Of a stretch of DNA of 64,000 bases, positions 36,896 to 49,110 are shown piece after piece (within the stretch, counting starts at the first letter, position 1; every line of letters begins with the position of its first letter). The stretch comes from Artemisia argyi. Taxonomy: Eukaryota; Streptophyta; Magnoliopsida; Asterales; Asteraceae. Under the pieces are notes generated by a model that was given only the letters and a program-made list of their open reading frames with translations, ran no database searches and had not been told where the DNA came from. A program made the translations under genes and the position numbers. Location: NCBI GenBank assembly GCA_030686995.1, contig CM060681.1, forward strand, positions 160,412,333 through 160,476,332. The letters are read 5' to 3'.

Positions 36896-39800
36896 ATCTC
36901 CCCCTTTTTGATGATGACAAACTATGTAAACTATAACTTATAGTAAAATGTATAAGTTACTTGTTTACACTTCTTCTCCCCCTTTTGTCGAAGCAAAAAG
37001 GTGGACTCTAAGACGAGACTTCTACTACGCTTGAACTCTTGAGATAGAATCTAAAAGGCGAGCTTGCATCATCGTAAGTGAAGCCTTGATCCTAGCAACC
37101 TCAATGCTCCCCCTTGGTGTATGCTCCCTCTTGGTGTATGCTCAAAACTTGTTTTGGCTACCAAAGAATCGAGCGGTGAAGTAATCCTTCAAAACAAAGT
37201 TAGTAGACAAGTGCACATATATATAATGATGATAATAGATATATGCATGAAACTAATAGGGGAACAATATATGGACATATTAGGTATATGCACTAAAAGT
37301 ATGACACATGCAATTATTGTTTTAAAAACAACAACCTAAACCCCCAAAAAAATATTAGAACCTAATGCAAAGATTAGAACCTAGGAAAATGTAGGAGAAT
37401 GAGGAGGGATGAGCGTGAATGTAAAGGGAAGGTGATGGCAAAGGTTTGACAATTATGGTTTAGATTAATATATCGTTTGACAAGGGTGGATGATAGGGAA
37501 TCATGGGATTTTTAGGTGTTTTGTTGGTTGACGACCGAAGGTGGATATGTGAAATGAGGTGGTGATGAGTCGACAATACTTGAAGCTTAGATTTCTTCAT
37601 TGTGTTCTTCGCTTGCTATAAAGTGGAAATGACGCATTTCGTAATGAAATTCACTTGGATGAGGTGGTGATAACTTGACAACACTTGAAGCTTGGATATC
37701 TTCTTTGTGTTCTTCACTTGCTATAAAGTGGAAAGGATGTATTTCATAAAGAAATTCACATGACTTTCAGTAGATTTAAGTTTTGGTGGTGATGGCATAC
37801 TTAGTAGAATGTAGGGAATGGTGACATGGTTGAATCTTCTTGTGAAGATGGGAAATGAGGATCAAGTGGAGATGAATAGGTGGCAGCGGAAGAGTGATGT
37901 TCAAGGAAGGAATTTCTTGGGTAGGAGGTGGTGGTGATACTTTTTGTGGTGGAGACAATTGTGAGTTGATATATTCTTTGATGGATGGAGTGGTGTCGTC
38001 TTCATTAGTAAGGTCAATGAAGAGTTGTTTTGATGGTATGATGACAAGTTTTTGTTGGAGATGGTGGTTCTTGATGGAGGTGACAAGTGGGTGTTGATAT
38101 AGTCATTGATTGATGATGATGATGATGATGGTATGGAGGAGGTAGAGGTTTCCATTTGTTGAAGGTGTTTTGGAGGGTGCATTTGGTGCACTAGGAGATG
38201 AACATTTAGGTGGTGGAGATGGAGTGTTGGTGTTATCTTGTGTTAACTCAATGAGGAGTGGTTTAGGAGGTATGGTATTGATTCTTGGTTTCTTTAAGGA
38301 CATGGAAAAGGTGGATGACTCGAGATTGGTAGTACAAAGGATGACTTGGTTTTGGGTGTGAGGTAGAAGGATATATGTGAGTGAGTGTGATTTCCCTTCC
38401 CATTAAATTCATGCTCATCCGGATATATTTTGAGACTAATATGACCTATCAGATTATGACACTAAGGTTCTCATGAAATGAGGGTGTAGGATCTAAAGGT
38501 AAGGAAAAAAATACCTAGATGAATGATACACATATAGTAAACCATGTAAAGGCATACAATCAAATCACATAGGAACAAATAATCATCTAGAAATAACATA
38601 TATGCGATATGCCATAAATCTAGGAATGAAAGCATCTAATGAGAAACAAAGTTCATAAAAGTAAACTAGCATTAGGTATATTTAGGAAGAGCGATTTAAT
38701 CAAGTTGGAGAATGAGTATGAGACTATTACTAGTGGTGCTCAATTCAGGCTAAACACGACCATTTTTACGGGTTACACACACCCAACTTCTCACATAGAA
38801 GCAATTCAACCGTTAGGTTAAATTGAATTTCTAGTCAATAGATTCTCCAGTAGTCATTCTCCTTTTAGAGGGAATTGAGTTCCTAAATTTACCTATCGAA
38901 GAGTACCAAATATGAAGTTTGCTTGATTCACTAATGCTTGGCTTAATGTGACTCAAACATCATGTTTTAATGAAGATAAGTCTACATGATATATTTTACT
39001 CACTATCCCAATAGAGATGTGTTAAATGTTTAGATAAGAGTAAATGCAAAGTTTTAATCTTTTGTTCATGATTAACCGGTTATTTGGTTTTGATGGCATA
39101 TTACTTGATTTAATAAATGTGCTTGATTTAAGAATGCTCCTTAGCATATCTTGAAAAATGAATCTCATTAAGATTATTTATCTTAAATGACATTGTGATT
39201 TACAAATGATATCAAAACTAGACATTTATATATTCTAAAGCAAATATTATTTTCTATGATTTTTGCCAATGTTATATATCATAATTTAACTAGTATTTGA
39301 AACAAAATGAATTTTACTTGTTTATGCATTATGACAAGTTATTTTTCAATTCTAATAACTTAAATTATTTCAAAAGAAAAGTGTAGTGCATTATCTTGTA
39401 ACACAACCATTCATGCTACAAAGAAAATGAAATACATATAATATATAGTGTGTATTGTTCTTAAATATGTATTTTAGCTAGAAGTGATGATTTTAAGTAG
39501 TGTGAGCAACGTTTACATATGTTGTTAGTTTGCTCATGTTTGGTTTTTCGGATATGACACATTTATCCATTGCTTTGCAATGGAAATTGCTTGAATATTC
39601 CGGATGAAACATCCAAGTCGTCAATCCTACTTCATTGTATATTTTATGCATGTGTTTAAAATGTTATTCTAATATTTGGAACACAATTATTGGACAAGTA
39701 GATTCAATATGACATTATCAACACAAGTGTGAGTTATGATCCAATGCATACTCTTTTCATCTACAAAGGATGAAACTATTTTCATATCAATCTAGTGTGA

Positions 39801-41315
39801 TTGAGTATGTAGATTCAAGACTATATCTTTTGTTGTAATTTGATATAATCTTGAAGCTAAACAAATAGCAATCTAATTTCTTGTCCACACTAAAAAATGT
39901 GTCAATTAGATTTGATGAATATATCAACCATAATTTGAATAACGAATTGATATAATATCAAGATCTTTCTTGACCCTCACAAACACTCATTTAAAATAAA
40001 TAGGCATTTTGATAGTGTGTTCCATTAATCCTACGATTATTTATGAGTGAGGTTGGTGAATGATTGAAATTTGACTTATTACTTCATGATTGTTATATGT
40101 TTTGTTTATGCGAAAGACTCTTCATTGTTACTTATAATGAACACACTTAGATTTTGAAAATACTTTTTCTTTTATATAACTATTAATGTTTTACAAAGAT
40201 TCAATTTCTCTTTATTAAACAACTTAAGGTAAAACAAGGTAATTTGTTGAAAATATTTAAGTGTGTTGTTAAGAATAGATTAAATTGTTTGAAATATTTA
40301 GGTGATTAGATTTAACTCATTTACAAGATGTTTGAGTAACATTAAGCCATCTATACCTATATGCAATGCAAGCATAATATTGCAATCCTAACGCAAGAAA
40401 TCTAGCATAAGATCTAGTTAAGTATAAACCGGAAAACTAGCTATAAACTAACAAGGCACATATGCTTAGATATACAATTAACTAAAAATAAAATAGCAAC
40501 AATCATCTGATATATTCAATTAACAAAATAGAATCACAAATAAGTTCACATAGCACATAAGACACTTGTCGTCGTTTTGTGTATTATATATACCAATGTT
40601 TACTCAGCTCGATTTTATTTGAAAATAAAATAGTTTCCTATCCATTTTAAAATTTAATTAAGATCAATATTTTGAAAACATAAATACTTAATTTTTCAAA
40701 GATATATCGACTAGGAATGCCCGACTCGAAAGAAAAGATAAAATACAAGTTTTACGTTAAGACAAGACTCAAATTTTTGACCTTCGTGTAGTATTTTAAC
40801 TTTATGACTTATTTAAGTATGTAATGATCACTTGTAAGTATTTTTAAATGAAAGTAGACTCGATTACCTTTAAAATGCCGGGTGGCGCGACTTCTACGGA
40901 GTTACGGTTATTTTTATATGATTTTTCAAAGTTTCTGAAAAAGCTGCGAACAGATAGGCGGACCCCTTAAATAATTAAGGGGACCACCCAGTATTTAAGG
41001 GGGCCGCCCAGACAAATAAGGGGGCCACCCATCTGGTACTCAAAATTTCATTTTTTGTAAAAAAATTGTTTTCTGACTTTGCTAAAAGTTATGAAACTTT
41101 CTAAATTTGATACCGAACATATAATATTTATTTAAAACATAATCTTATCTCGAGCTAGTATAATTAGTGTATATAACATCAACACTAATACAAGTTAATC
41201 AACAAAATACTTTTCATGTTTAACCCTCCTTAATGGGTAATTTGATACATGGATCGTACTCAAATTTTAAAACCATTTGTTTTGAAAATTTGAGCGACGT
41301 GGCTCTGGTACCAAT
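36896..41315 (-). mobile_element. Element C interior, noncoding
   Basis: Begins (minus-sense end) with the polypurine tract, plus-strand atctccccctttttgatgat at 36896-36915, and a second C-rich run at about 36976. Overlapping minus frames at 37776-38303 encode Pro/Ser/His-rich low-complexity peptides from a G-rich plus strand (gtggtggtgat) and are not convincing genes. The rest is AT-rich. A block of GC-rich LTR-type repeats recurs at 40956-41030, close to the primer site. Confidence 0.75.
40956..41030. repeat. GC-rich TTAAGGGGGCCGCC repeats inside element C
   Basis: Four units (GGCGGACCCCTTAA, TTAAGGGGACCACC, TTAAGGGGGCCGCC and ATAAGGGGGCCACC) of the same kind as the promoter-proximal block in the LTRs, but located downstream of the primer site in transcription sense. 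They probably derive from the LTR block. Confidence 0.75.
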
Positions 41316-43003
41316 TGTAGAAAACTAGAATGGGGGGTTGAATAGTTTTCCCCTCTTTTTCGTTTTATAAAAACTTGGTTTCCAAAATGTCGATTCTAAT
41401 TTATTCAATTGCTTGTTTGAAAAACCTTCAATTAGAGTTTAGTATGAAAACAACATATAATCAATATGATCAATTATATATGTAAGCTTTTTGAAAAACT
41501 TATTTACATGAATGGAGCTTTGGTCGATCTTTATGTGAATACGTTTTCCTTTTAAAATCTTAAAACGTTTTGTATCAAATTATCTATCAAGTTAAACTAA
41601 ATATGAGAAGTGTGAATAATAATCTATTTGACCATATCATATAATAATATACACAATCACAATATTAACTTCTATGTACAACACAATCAATCATCACAAC
41701 TATATAAGCAACAATTAAGACATATAGGCATGCATAGACGTAAAGCGATAAATGCAAGAATAAATGAAAAGAGATAAGAGAAAGGAAATGCAAACCGGAC
41801 ACGATGATTTATAGTGGTTCGGCTACAAGGACACCTTCCTTGTTCCTACTCCACTCACCGAGTCACCTACTCGAGAGTTTTCTTCACTACTCAACAAGCT
41901 CCCTTTTGGCAGAGAAAACCGTACACAACTTTTGCTTACACCATTTAACGACACTAAGCTAAATGTCGAGTTCTAATAGTAGCTAGAACCAATCTCACAA
42001 CACAACTTAGATCACTACATAACTTCACGACTTCTACAAGACTTCACGACTTCTTCACGACTTCACGACTTCATCACAACTTCTTCTAAACTTCTTCACG
42101 GCTTCACGACTTCACGACTTCATCACAACTTCTTCTAAACTCCACTACTTATTCACACACCTACATCTTCACAACTACATGTCTTCTCCACACTACTACT
42201 TCCTCCCACTACTTCTTACTCACTCATTAAATCACTACTAAGTAAGATCATCTTGATCTACTTATTACATATACATAACTCACAACTTCACATAAGCTCT
42301 AACTACATCTTTGGCTTTGATGATGGAGAGAATTCTTCTCTTGCACTTTGAGTTATGAAAGATTGGATCACTTGAAACAAAGATTAATAATCTTATGATC
42401 AAATGGTTTTAGAAGGATATTTAGATAGAATTGGATCTGAAAATATTTGTGCAAAAGGTGAGAAAAATTCCAGGTTTGAGGTGGTATTTATAGGGAAAAA
42501 TTTCTGACCAAATCTGACAGGGGAGCGTGGCCGGTCCCCTTAATTATGTGCTGGTCCCCTTAAAATTAAGGGGGCCGCCCTACTGAAACGGCCAGATTTT
42601 CTGTCTTTTAGTGGGGAAAGTTTATTTGGTGAAAAACTAACTAATTTTGGTTAAAAGTTTGAAATCATATATTTAGTATGATTAAAACATTTTTCTTTAT
42701 TACCAAAAGTGTTTTTCAAAAATATATAATATGTTTATATAATTAAATAAACTTTGTATTAGTTAATTAAATACCCCTTTGATCATGAGATGTATTAAAC
42801 ACTTGTTTATCCATACCTTAAGTGATTGTTGAAGCATACTTGAGACGTTGAGATGTCGAGGCTTGTTGACGTAAGAATGCATAGAAGAATTGTGATCACA
42901 AGTAACTTAAGCACTTTACGTTATATGTTGTAACTTACATCTTTGTCATCATCAAAACGTGAAGAGGATGTTTAGATTAAATATCGTAATATTCATGCCA
43001 ACA
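41316..43003 (-). mobile_element. Element C 5' LTR
   Basis: A 1688-bp LTR. The promoter block (42529-42580) has two GGTCCCCTTAA units and one TTAAGGGGGCCGCCC unit, the opposite imbalance to the 3' LTR. TATA box at 42485-42492, minus sense. It has an extra 'cttcacgactt' unit relative to the 3' LTR. Confidence 0.93.
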
Positions 43004-44587
43004 ATCTTTGAACCCGTCATCCCACCACAACAAAACCCACCACTAGAACCTCTTAGGCCCCGAACCTTAGGAGAGTATTCCCGACCTAACCACCAAGGCT
43101 ATCGAAACACCATTGAGCTCACCGGAGCCAATGTGACCCCCTTGCGATCCGACACCATCCGGTTGGTGCAAAGCGGATGTGCATTTCATGGACTTCGTTC
43201 CGAAGATCCAAATCAACATCTTAAGGACTTCCTAAAAATAGTAGACTCCATAGACCTAGATGTTACAACTAGAGAGACAACCCGATTACGCCTATTCTAA
43301 TTCTCTCTACGGGATCAAGCTAGTCAATGGCTTGAGCGTTTACCCGCGGGATCCATCACCACATGGGATGATCTCACCACTCGTTTCCTTGCTCAATTTT
43401 TCCCACCGGGGAGAACTACTAAGCTTACAAATGACATCTTGATGTTCCAACAACGTCAAAATGAATCTCTTTATGAAGCATGGACTCGTTTCAAAGACTT
43501 ACTCCAAAAAGTCCCTCATCATGGCATAGATCTTTGGCTCCAAGTCCAAATCTTCTATGACCATATCGATCTCTCCACGAGGCGAGCCATTGACCAATCG
43601 GCCGGTGGTAAGCTACGTGATCTAAGTGCGGAACAATCATGGGAACTCATAGAAGATCTTGCTCTCTATGACAACGAAAGTTGGAATGATCCCCGTGATT
43701 TGAACAAAACGGTCAAGGCAATATCTTTGCCTTTGAACAACTCTAGCACTCCCGACCGTAGGATCATGGAACTTGAGGACCAAGTCAAGTTTCTCATGAA
43801 ATCTTACGAAGCTCCTAAGCCTTCAAGCCAAGTGAACAAAATCACTTCTTCATGCAAATTATGTAGTGGTCCCCATGACACTCGTGATTGTGTGGAACTC
43901 CCCGGAACAGCTTTTGTGGACTACGCATCCACGCGTATCGACGAAGCGGGAGATAAGTGGTACACTTTCAAACCCGAGCCAAACCCTTTCGGTGATTCAT
44001 ACAACCCCTCTTGGAAAAATCACCCAAACCTTAGGTGGAAACAAAATCAACCCAATTCTTCCAATCCGCCTAATCGTTACCAACAAAATGGTCCACCCTC
44101 CAACCGTACTTTCAACAACGATCCTTCTAACAACTATGGTAGTACCAACAATCTTGAAGGATTGATGTCTAAGTTCATGGCATCTCAAGAAGCTCGCATA
44201 GCTAGGTTTGAAACCGAATTCAACCAACAACAAACGGAGATGACCAACAAGATAGACAACTTGTTGAAAGCCCTCAACAACCAAGCGTTAACTACACCTA
44301 GGAAGGACACTAGGGACACCAATAACAGAACCCAAATTAAGGACCCCTCATCATCTAAACATGTCCACTTTGTCAATGTTGTCACCATTAAGCCAATAGA
44401 TAAGGAGATAGAAGAAAGTGACAAGGATAAAGTTGGAGTAGAAACCGAGACTAGGGATGAACGTAGGGAAGTTGAGATTAATAAGGAAAAGGGGTTAGAG
44501 GGAGTAGAAACTATAGAGAAGTACTTTGATAAGTTGCCCACCAAGGAAGAACGGGAATACCATAAGGATTTATTCGATAGTCCCTAG

Positions 44588-45226
44588 AGACCATATATCC
44601 TTGGCACACCCCTTATCAAAATGGGAGACTCCTCTAACATCCACATACCATGCAACATCGGGCATATGCATATATGGAAAGCTTATATCGATCCTAGATC
44701 TCCTGTAAACATCATGACTAGGACTTATTACAATTGGGTGATGAAGAAGCAACTTGATTTTAGGATGATGCCCAATAAGAATCTGATAAGTAATTTTGTA
44801 GGAAGAGTGAAGGGATTGCATGTGATTATCGGCAATTTCACTTATGAGATCGATTTTATGATAGTAGAAGACACTCGTCCGGTGATAGATGATTGCCTAA
44901 GCCAAATAATATTCGGAAAACCATTTGTTGAAGTCACTAGGATGAGTTATGATCCGACTTTAGGGATAGTTATATTCAAGGAAGAGAATGATGAGATTGC
45001 CTACCAAATGCCCTACAAGATTGAGCAATACCGCCTCCTCTCTAATTTAGAAAAGGAACACAAGCAAGCGGCTTATTATAGAAATGATGAGGATAGACAT
45101 AGAGGAGTAGAGTATGTGAAAAATAGGATGCTTGGTTTCTACAAAGAATGCTTGCAACTAGGTCCGGAATACAAAACTGGTTTAGAAGACGACCTAGAGA
45201 GTGAAACTAACGATGAGGTCACGTAG
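44588..45226 (+). pseudogene. Protease-like domain of element P with altered active-site motif
   Basis: Same reading frame as gag, separated from it only by the TAG at 44585-44587, so gag and this domain were probably one polyprotein. Residues around 'HIPCNIG', 'YIDPRSPVNIM' and 'IIFGKPFVE' align with the retropepsin fold of Athila polyproteins, in which the first segment normally reads D-(L/T/S)-G-A-S. Here the Asp is followed by Pro-Arg-Ser-Pro, so the catalytic triad is not intact. The C-terminal part ('LSNLEKEHKQAA', 'GVEYVKNRMLGFYKECLQLGPEY') is a conserved tail I recall from Asteraceae retroelement proteins. The frame ends at TAG 45224-45226, with no polymerase after it. Confidence 0.75.
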
Positions 45227-47699
45227 TAACCCATGACCTTGAGTCTAGCTACAAGACTCGTAAATAAAGAAAAGCGCTTCTTGGGAGGCAACCCATGCTT
45301 TGTGTGATTTTTATTTTGTTTGTTTGTTATTTGCTTCCGTATGCATGCTTTATTTTTATTGTTGGTAGATCATGTTTCTAAACTAAATAGTAGAAATACT
45401 TTACTTTGTTGTTCAGCCTAGTCTTAACTCCACCTAAAAGTATTTTTGCAAAAGATAAGTGTAAGGGGAAACCCCAAATATGTTTTTAAGAAACAAACCG
45501 ATCATGATTCTCCACAATATTAAGTGAACATATATATTCGTATTTGTTAGAGTCAAATGCTTGTATCGAGTCATAATGAAGTTTTGCAGGATTTTCCAGG
45601 AAGTAGGACCAAGTTTTTCCAGAAATTTTCCAGAAACTTAACATAAGAATTTCTGCAGGTCACTTCTGACGGCGTCATGAGCTTGCTCTTGATTGCGTCA
45701 CGTGTAAAAAATCTGGAAATTTTACCGGTTTTGTTTTTCTAACGGAGTTTTAAAGTTTTTGTTGAATTATTAAGTTTTATAATCTCCAGGAAATCTGCAA
45801 ACTTCATTCCACAAGCATTATATCTTATTTTATTTTCTAGGATTTAGTAACTTATATAGATTGCCGCCGATTTTATGCGAGGTTGTCTTGTTTGTTTTCT
45901 CAGGATTTACAGGTTATGTATGACAAGAAGATGATTATTATTCTGGAAGGGAAGCTTTGATTGTTCATTTTCTTGGAGGAAGATCTAACCTGGCCACCTT
46001 ATTATCCATACCGAGCGAATCAGGGGAGTATTTGATTTCATGCGTTTTACTTATTTCACTTTTACATTCTTTACTTGAACATTGGGGACAATGTTCATCT
46101 TAAGTGTAAGGGGAGGGTAAAATGATGATACCTTACAGATACACTTTCGCTTGAGTTTGTTTGTTTGATAGTAGATGTGTAATAAAACTATGAGAAATAC
46201 TTGTTAGTGCAATTTTAGCGCCAAATTTAAAATTTTTTACAACATTTAGGAGTGAAACTTTAGCCATAGAAAGCGTCTCATGGATAGGAGATTGTATGAC
46301 TAGCACAAAACCGTACTATTCAGAAAAATTTTCCACCCAAATATGTGAGGTTCGCCTTTAGATTTGATAGGAAAACCATTTACTATTAGTGCTTATGAGT
46401 GTACCGGTAGCATTTAGATTCTAGAACTTGCGTTAGTGATGCATCCCGAGACCGCTAGTGAGACTACATTCGTGTAGTAGGATTTACTACATGATAAGAG
46501 GCATTAGGATCACCCTTGTGTTAAACCCGTATCATAATTACTTGACCATTTAAGTCATATTACTTGGCTAGTTAAGTCAACTAATTTTTCCCACACCTTT
46601 AGTGTTGTACTCATTTTTAGTACACGAAACCCCTAGTACACCCCTCCGAGCCTATCTTTTTGTTTCTAACTTTAAGCATTTTACTTAAAGGAAGAATTTG
46701 TTACACCCCACTTAAATGTACACCCAAATCGCCTTAGCCTTCCGTGTATGCGCTCATCTTTAGTGCATTATTGTTATTTGTTAAACCCTAAGTTAACTAT
46801 CTAATTGATTACATGGTTGCTAAGTCGAGTCATATCCTTGTACATATTGTTTTGGGATGATTGGGACTCATGGGTAAAGTACTTATTTTATGGAGTAATG
46901 GGGAAGAACATCATTTATTACTCCCATATGTATGTTAATTTTAAAAGTACTCCAAGTGTTTTGATTTTCTTAATTCGAGTCATTAGATTAGTTTATTGTA
47001 AAGTATGTAAAGATTCAAGTGTAAGGGAAATGTTCATTCTCTATGATGTATTATTTTGGATGGTAGGGTAAGAGTGTATGCACATAAAAAAAAATCGAAA
47101 AAATAAAGAAAAAGAAAAAAAAATATAGAAAAAGAAAAAGAGAAAAAACATACGGACTACCATCCCTTTTCATTCTATGTTCATTTTATGTTTTTGTTAT
47201 TTTTCATTCATTAGCTTAAGTCGAGTCTAGTCTTGGCTTAGCAACGCCATATTGTACATGTAATTGACCAAGATTGTTAACTCGCCACCAATAAAGACTG
47301 CCTATATCCAACAAAACCGTGTATTCCATATCCCTACACCTAATGTTACAACCCTTTAAAAGACCTCTTTGATAGTTTATCCTAGGTGCTTACGCCATGT
47401 GGTGGAGGTTTGATCCTTTCCCAAGCCTATGGTAATCTATTTTGCTATGACAGGTAGTGAGAGATATCTTCCGTTTCCATATTGTAATTTATACTTTATT
47501 ACACCCGAGAGATGTGAGTATCTAAACACTATTTGTGAGGTGCTAGTATATGACCTCCGTGCTTGTCTTTGGTCTTTAGTGGAATGATTATTTGTTGTAA
47601 TTACTTTTATATTATTGTTAAATGACCCCTAACTTGTATTTTGACTAGAATAAAAGCGTATTTGCTTGAGGACAAGCAAATCTCAAGTGTAAGGGTATA
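45227..47699 (+). mobile_element. Element P noncoding 3' region
   Basis: Starts with a hairpin (GAGTC tagctacaa GACTC, about 45240-45258) and the conserved motif aagcgcttcttgggaggcaa (45273-45292). It carries four AAGTGTAAGGG motifs at 45457, 46102, 47017 and 47685; the last is the polypurine tract touching the 3' LTR. A perfect hairpin GAACATTG-GGGA-CAATGTTC (46077-46096) precedes motif 2, and TTTGCTTG-AGGA-CAAGCAAA (about 47662-47681) precedes motif 4. One TGACGGCGTCA lies at about 45667. The open frame at 46805-47071 starts at TTG and is judged noncoding. Confidence 0.85.
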
Positions 47700-49110
47700 T
47701 GATGAGGCGAAAAATGAACAACTTTTAGGGGGTCATTTAAGCCCGGAATTGAATTTATTTGATCAAATATTGCCCTAAATCGTTCCTTTTGTGATTTTAG
47801 GTACTTTGGGAGTGAAATCTGGAAAAGGAAGCAATTCGGACGTTTTTGGAGCATAAAAGTAAAGAAAACGCCAAAGACTTAATTTTCCAAGCTGGGAACA
47901 GTGTGTGACGGCGTCAAGAGTAAGAATTTGACGGCGTCAAGAGTAAATATCATGACGACCCAGTGCAGAAATGAAGGCGTCACAAAGAAGAGCATCAAGA
48001 GTTAAATACGTGACAGCCTGGAAAAGTGTAATACATGACGGCGTCAGATGTAGATCAAGGCAGTCCGAGAATTCTTTTGGCGGCGAGATGACGGCGTCAC
48101 AAGATTGTTCTTGACGCCGTCAGCCTCTATTTTCTATATATAGTTTTCTAATTTTCATTCATTAAGAGGAACAAGTTTGGAGAAACCCTAAGGCCGAACC
48201 ATATACGAATTTTACAGCTTTTTCAATGGTTTTCAGCCCTTGAATGCTTACATGTGCTATTGAGATAAGTGTTCTTTTAATTCAATCAATATGTCTATGT
48301 GTTGGTTGTCTATATCTTGTGCTTGTCTTGATTCCACCATGCTAGGCTAGATTTATCTTGTGTTTGCTTAGATCTAATGAAACCTAGATGTTAATTATGT
48401 GTTGATTACTTGTTTATGGTTGTATTGGATGAAAGATTTCAATGTTAGGCTTAAGAAAACTGGCAGATCTCCAAATGGTAACATGCTTGAACGTCTTAGG
48501 AAACATGAACCGATGTGTACTAGGTTTTATTGGTTGTATTTAATGCATGAGTAAATTCTAATGATCCCATGTTAGGAGCTTCTTAGTCGGCTCGACATAG
48601 GAGTGAAGTAGGCACTCATAGGATTTGGGAGTTAAGTACGCCACCCCATGAATGGTATTAAGGAATACAATCCGTCATCCACACAACTATAACAAGTAAT
48701 TAACGTGTAAAAGATATCTAGGGAGTAGTGAAATCTAAGTAAACACATTTCTCCACTTATTGCTCACAACCTTAGTTTAATTTAGTTTAATTTTCATTTT
48801 TAGTATTTTATTTTGATTGCATCTTTAGTATTGGGTTAGTTGATTAGCAACTAATTCCGCCCAAATCCTTCAAACCCGAGATTTTTACTTGCTTTCTAAA
48901 AAATATAAAAATACAAAAAGAATCATCTCTCATCTCTAGAACTAGTAATTAGGTTTTCTAATCCTAGCGACACTATTCCTAGCTGAACGATCAATCCCCC
49001 GGTACTTGTCACTATACTATACTACAACGATCAGGTACACTGCCTGGTGGGGGTTGTAAGCTTCTCAAGATCCCTCGAGAGGTAAAGCCTGGTGCAATCC
49101 CTACGCATCA
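47700..49110 (+). mobile_element. Element P 3' LTR
   Basis: 1411 bp, same length as the 5' LTR. Its array (47906-48122) is better kept, with five exact palindromes; two that are damaged in the 5' LTR read correctly here or vice versa (for example tgacggcgtcac compared with tgacggcgtccc). Followed directly by gaacg and the rest of the M LTR. Confidence 0.95.
47906..48122 (+). promoter_or_regulatory. TGACG palindrome array, P 3' LTR
   Basis: Five exact 11-bp palindromes, first at 47906-47916 and last at 48112-48122, with half sites between them and a TATA box at 48134-48143. This is the most intact array of the window. Confidence 0.65.

Larger units (their letters stand above)
35214..43003 (-). 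mobile_element. Element C: SIRE-like Ty1-copia element without coding domains
   Basis: Minus-oriented. LTRs 41316-43003 (5') and 35214-36895 (3'). Perfect duplication atctt (35209-35213 and 43004-43008). The primer site TGGTACCAGAGCC (41301-41313, minus sense) is of tRNA-Met type, and a polypurine tract of AAAAAGGGGGAGAT type touches the 3' LTR. The 4.4-kb interior has no Gag, integrase or reverse transcriptase. About 20 substitutions separate the ~1.68-kb LTRs (1.2%), the youngest of the nest. The SIRE/Maximus label rests on LTR and polypurine features. Confidence 0.92.
35194..44587 (+). pseudogene. Athila-type gag of element P, split by element C and with one nonsense codon
   Basis: ATG at 35194. 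Twenty nucleotides later the frame is interrupted by C (35214-43003 plus duplication) and resumes in the same frame at 43009. One TAA at 43298-43300 breaks it in a Phe-rich context; a second TAG at 44585 ends the Gag part. The protein forms the cytoplasmic virus-like particle. Visible: an N-terminal 'RPRTLGEYS' segment; 'RSDTIRLVQ'; the retrotransposon Gag core with 'WLERLPAG', 'FFPPGR' and 'WTRFKDLL' (about 43200-43560); one degenerate knuckle CKLCSGPHDTRDC (about 43855-43893, CX2CX4HX4C); an Asn/Pro-rich stretch; a coiled Gln-rich part; and an acidic/basic C-terminus (about 44390-44580). It resembles Gag of Asteraceae Athila elements as I remember them. Confidence 0.88.
33612..49110 (+). mobile_element. 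Element P: non-autonomous Athila-like Ty3 element with gag-PR only
   Basis: Plus-oriented. LTRs 33612-35022 and 47700-49110 are both exactly 1411 bp. The target duplication gaacg (33607-33611 and 49111-49115) is perfect. The interior has a tRNA-Asp-type primer site, leader, gag with a fused protease-like domain, conserved hairpin, and a 2.4-kb noncoding 3' region. There is no reverse transcriptase, RNase H or integrase, so it is a TR-GAG-type non-autonomous element. I count about 25 LTR differences (1.8%), slightly fewer than in its host M. Element C interrupts gag near its 5' end. Confidence 0.95.

Noticed and set aside
37776..38303. Pro/Ser/His-rich minus frames in element C that might be a coding remnant
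   Set aside because: They overlap in several frames on a simple G/T-rich plus-strand sequence (gtggtggtgat type) and have no retroelement domain.
46805..47071. 88-codon frame conserved between P (plus) and M (29139-29405, minus), looking like a small membrane protein
   Set aside because: Both frames start at TTG, not ATG. Most differences between the copies change the amino acid, and the N copy has an in-frame TAG and a one-base deletion. It is conserved because the noncoding 3' region is conserved.
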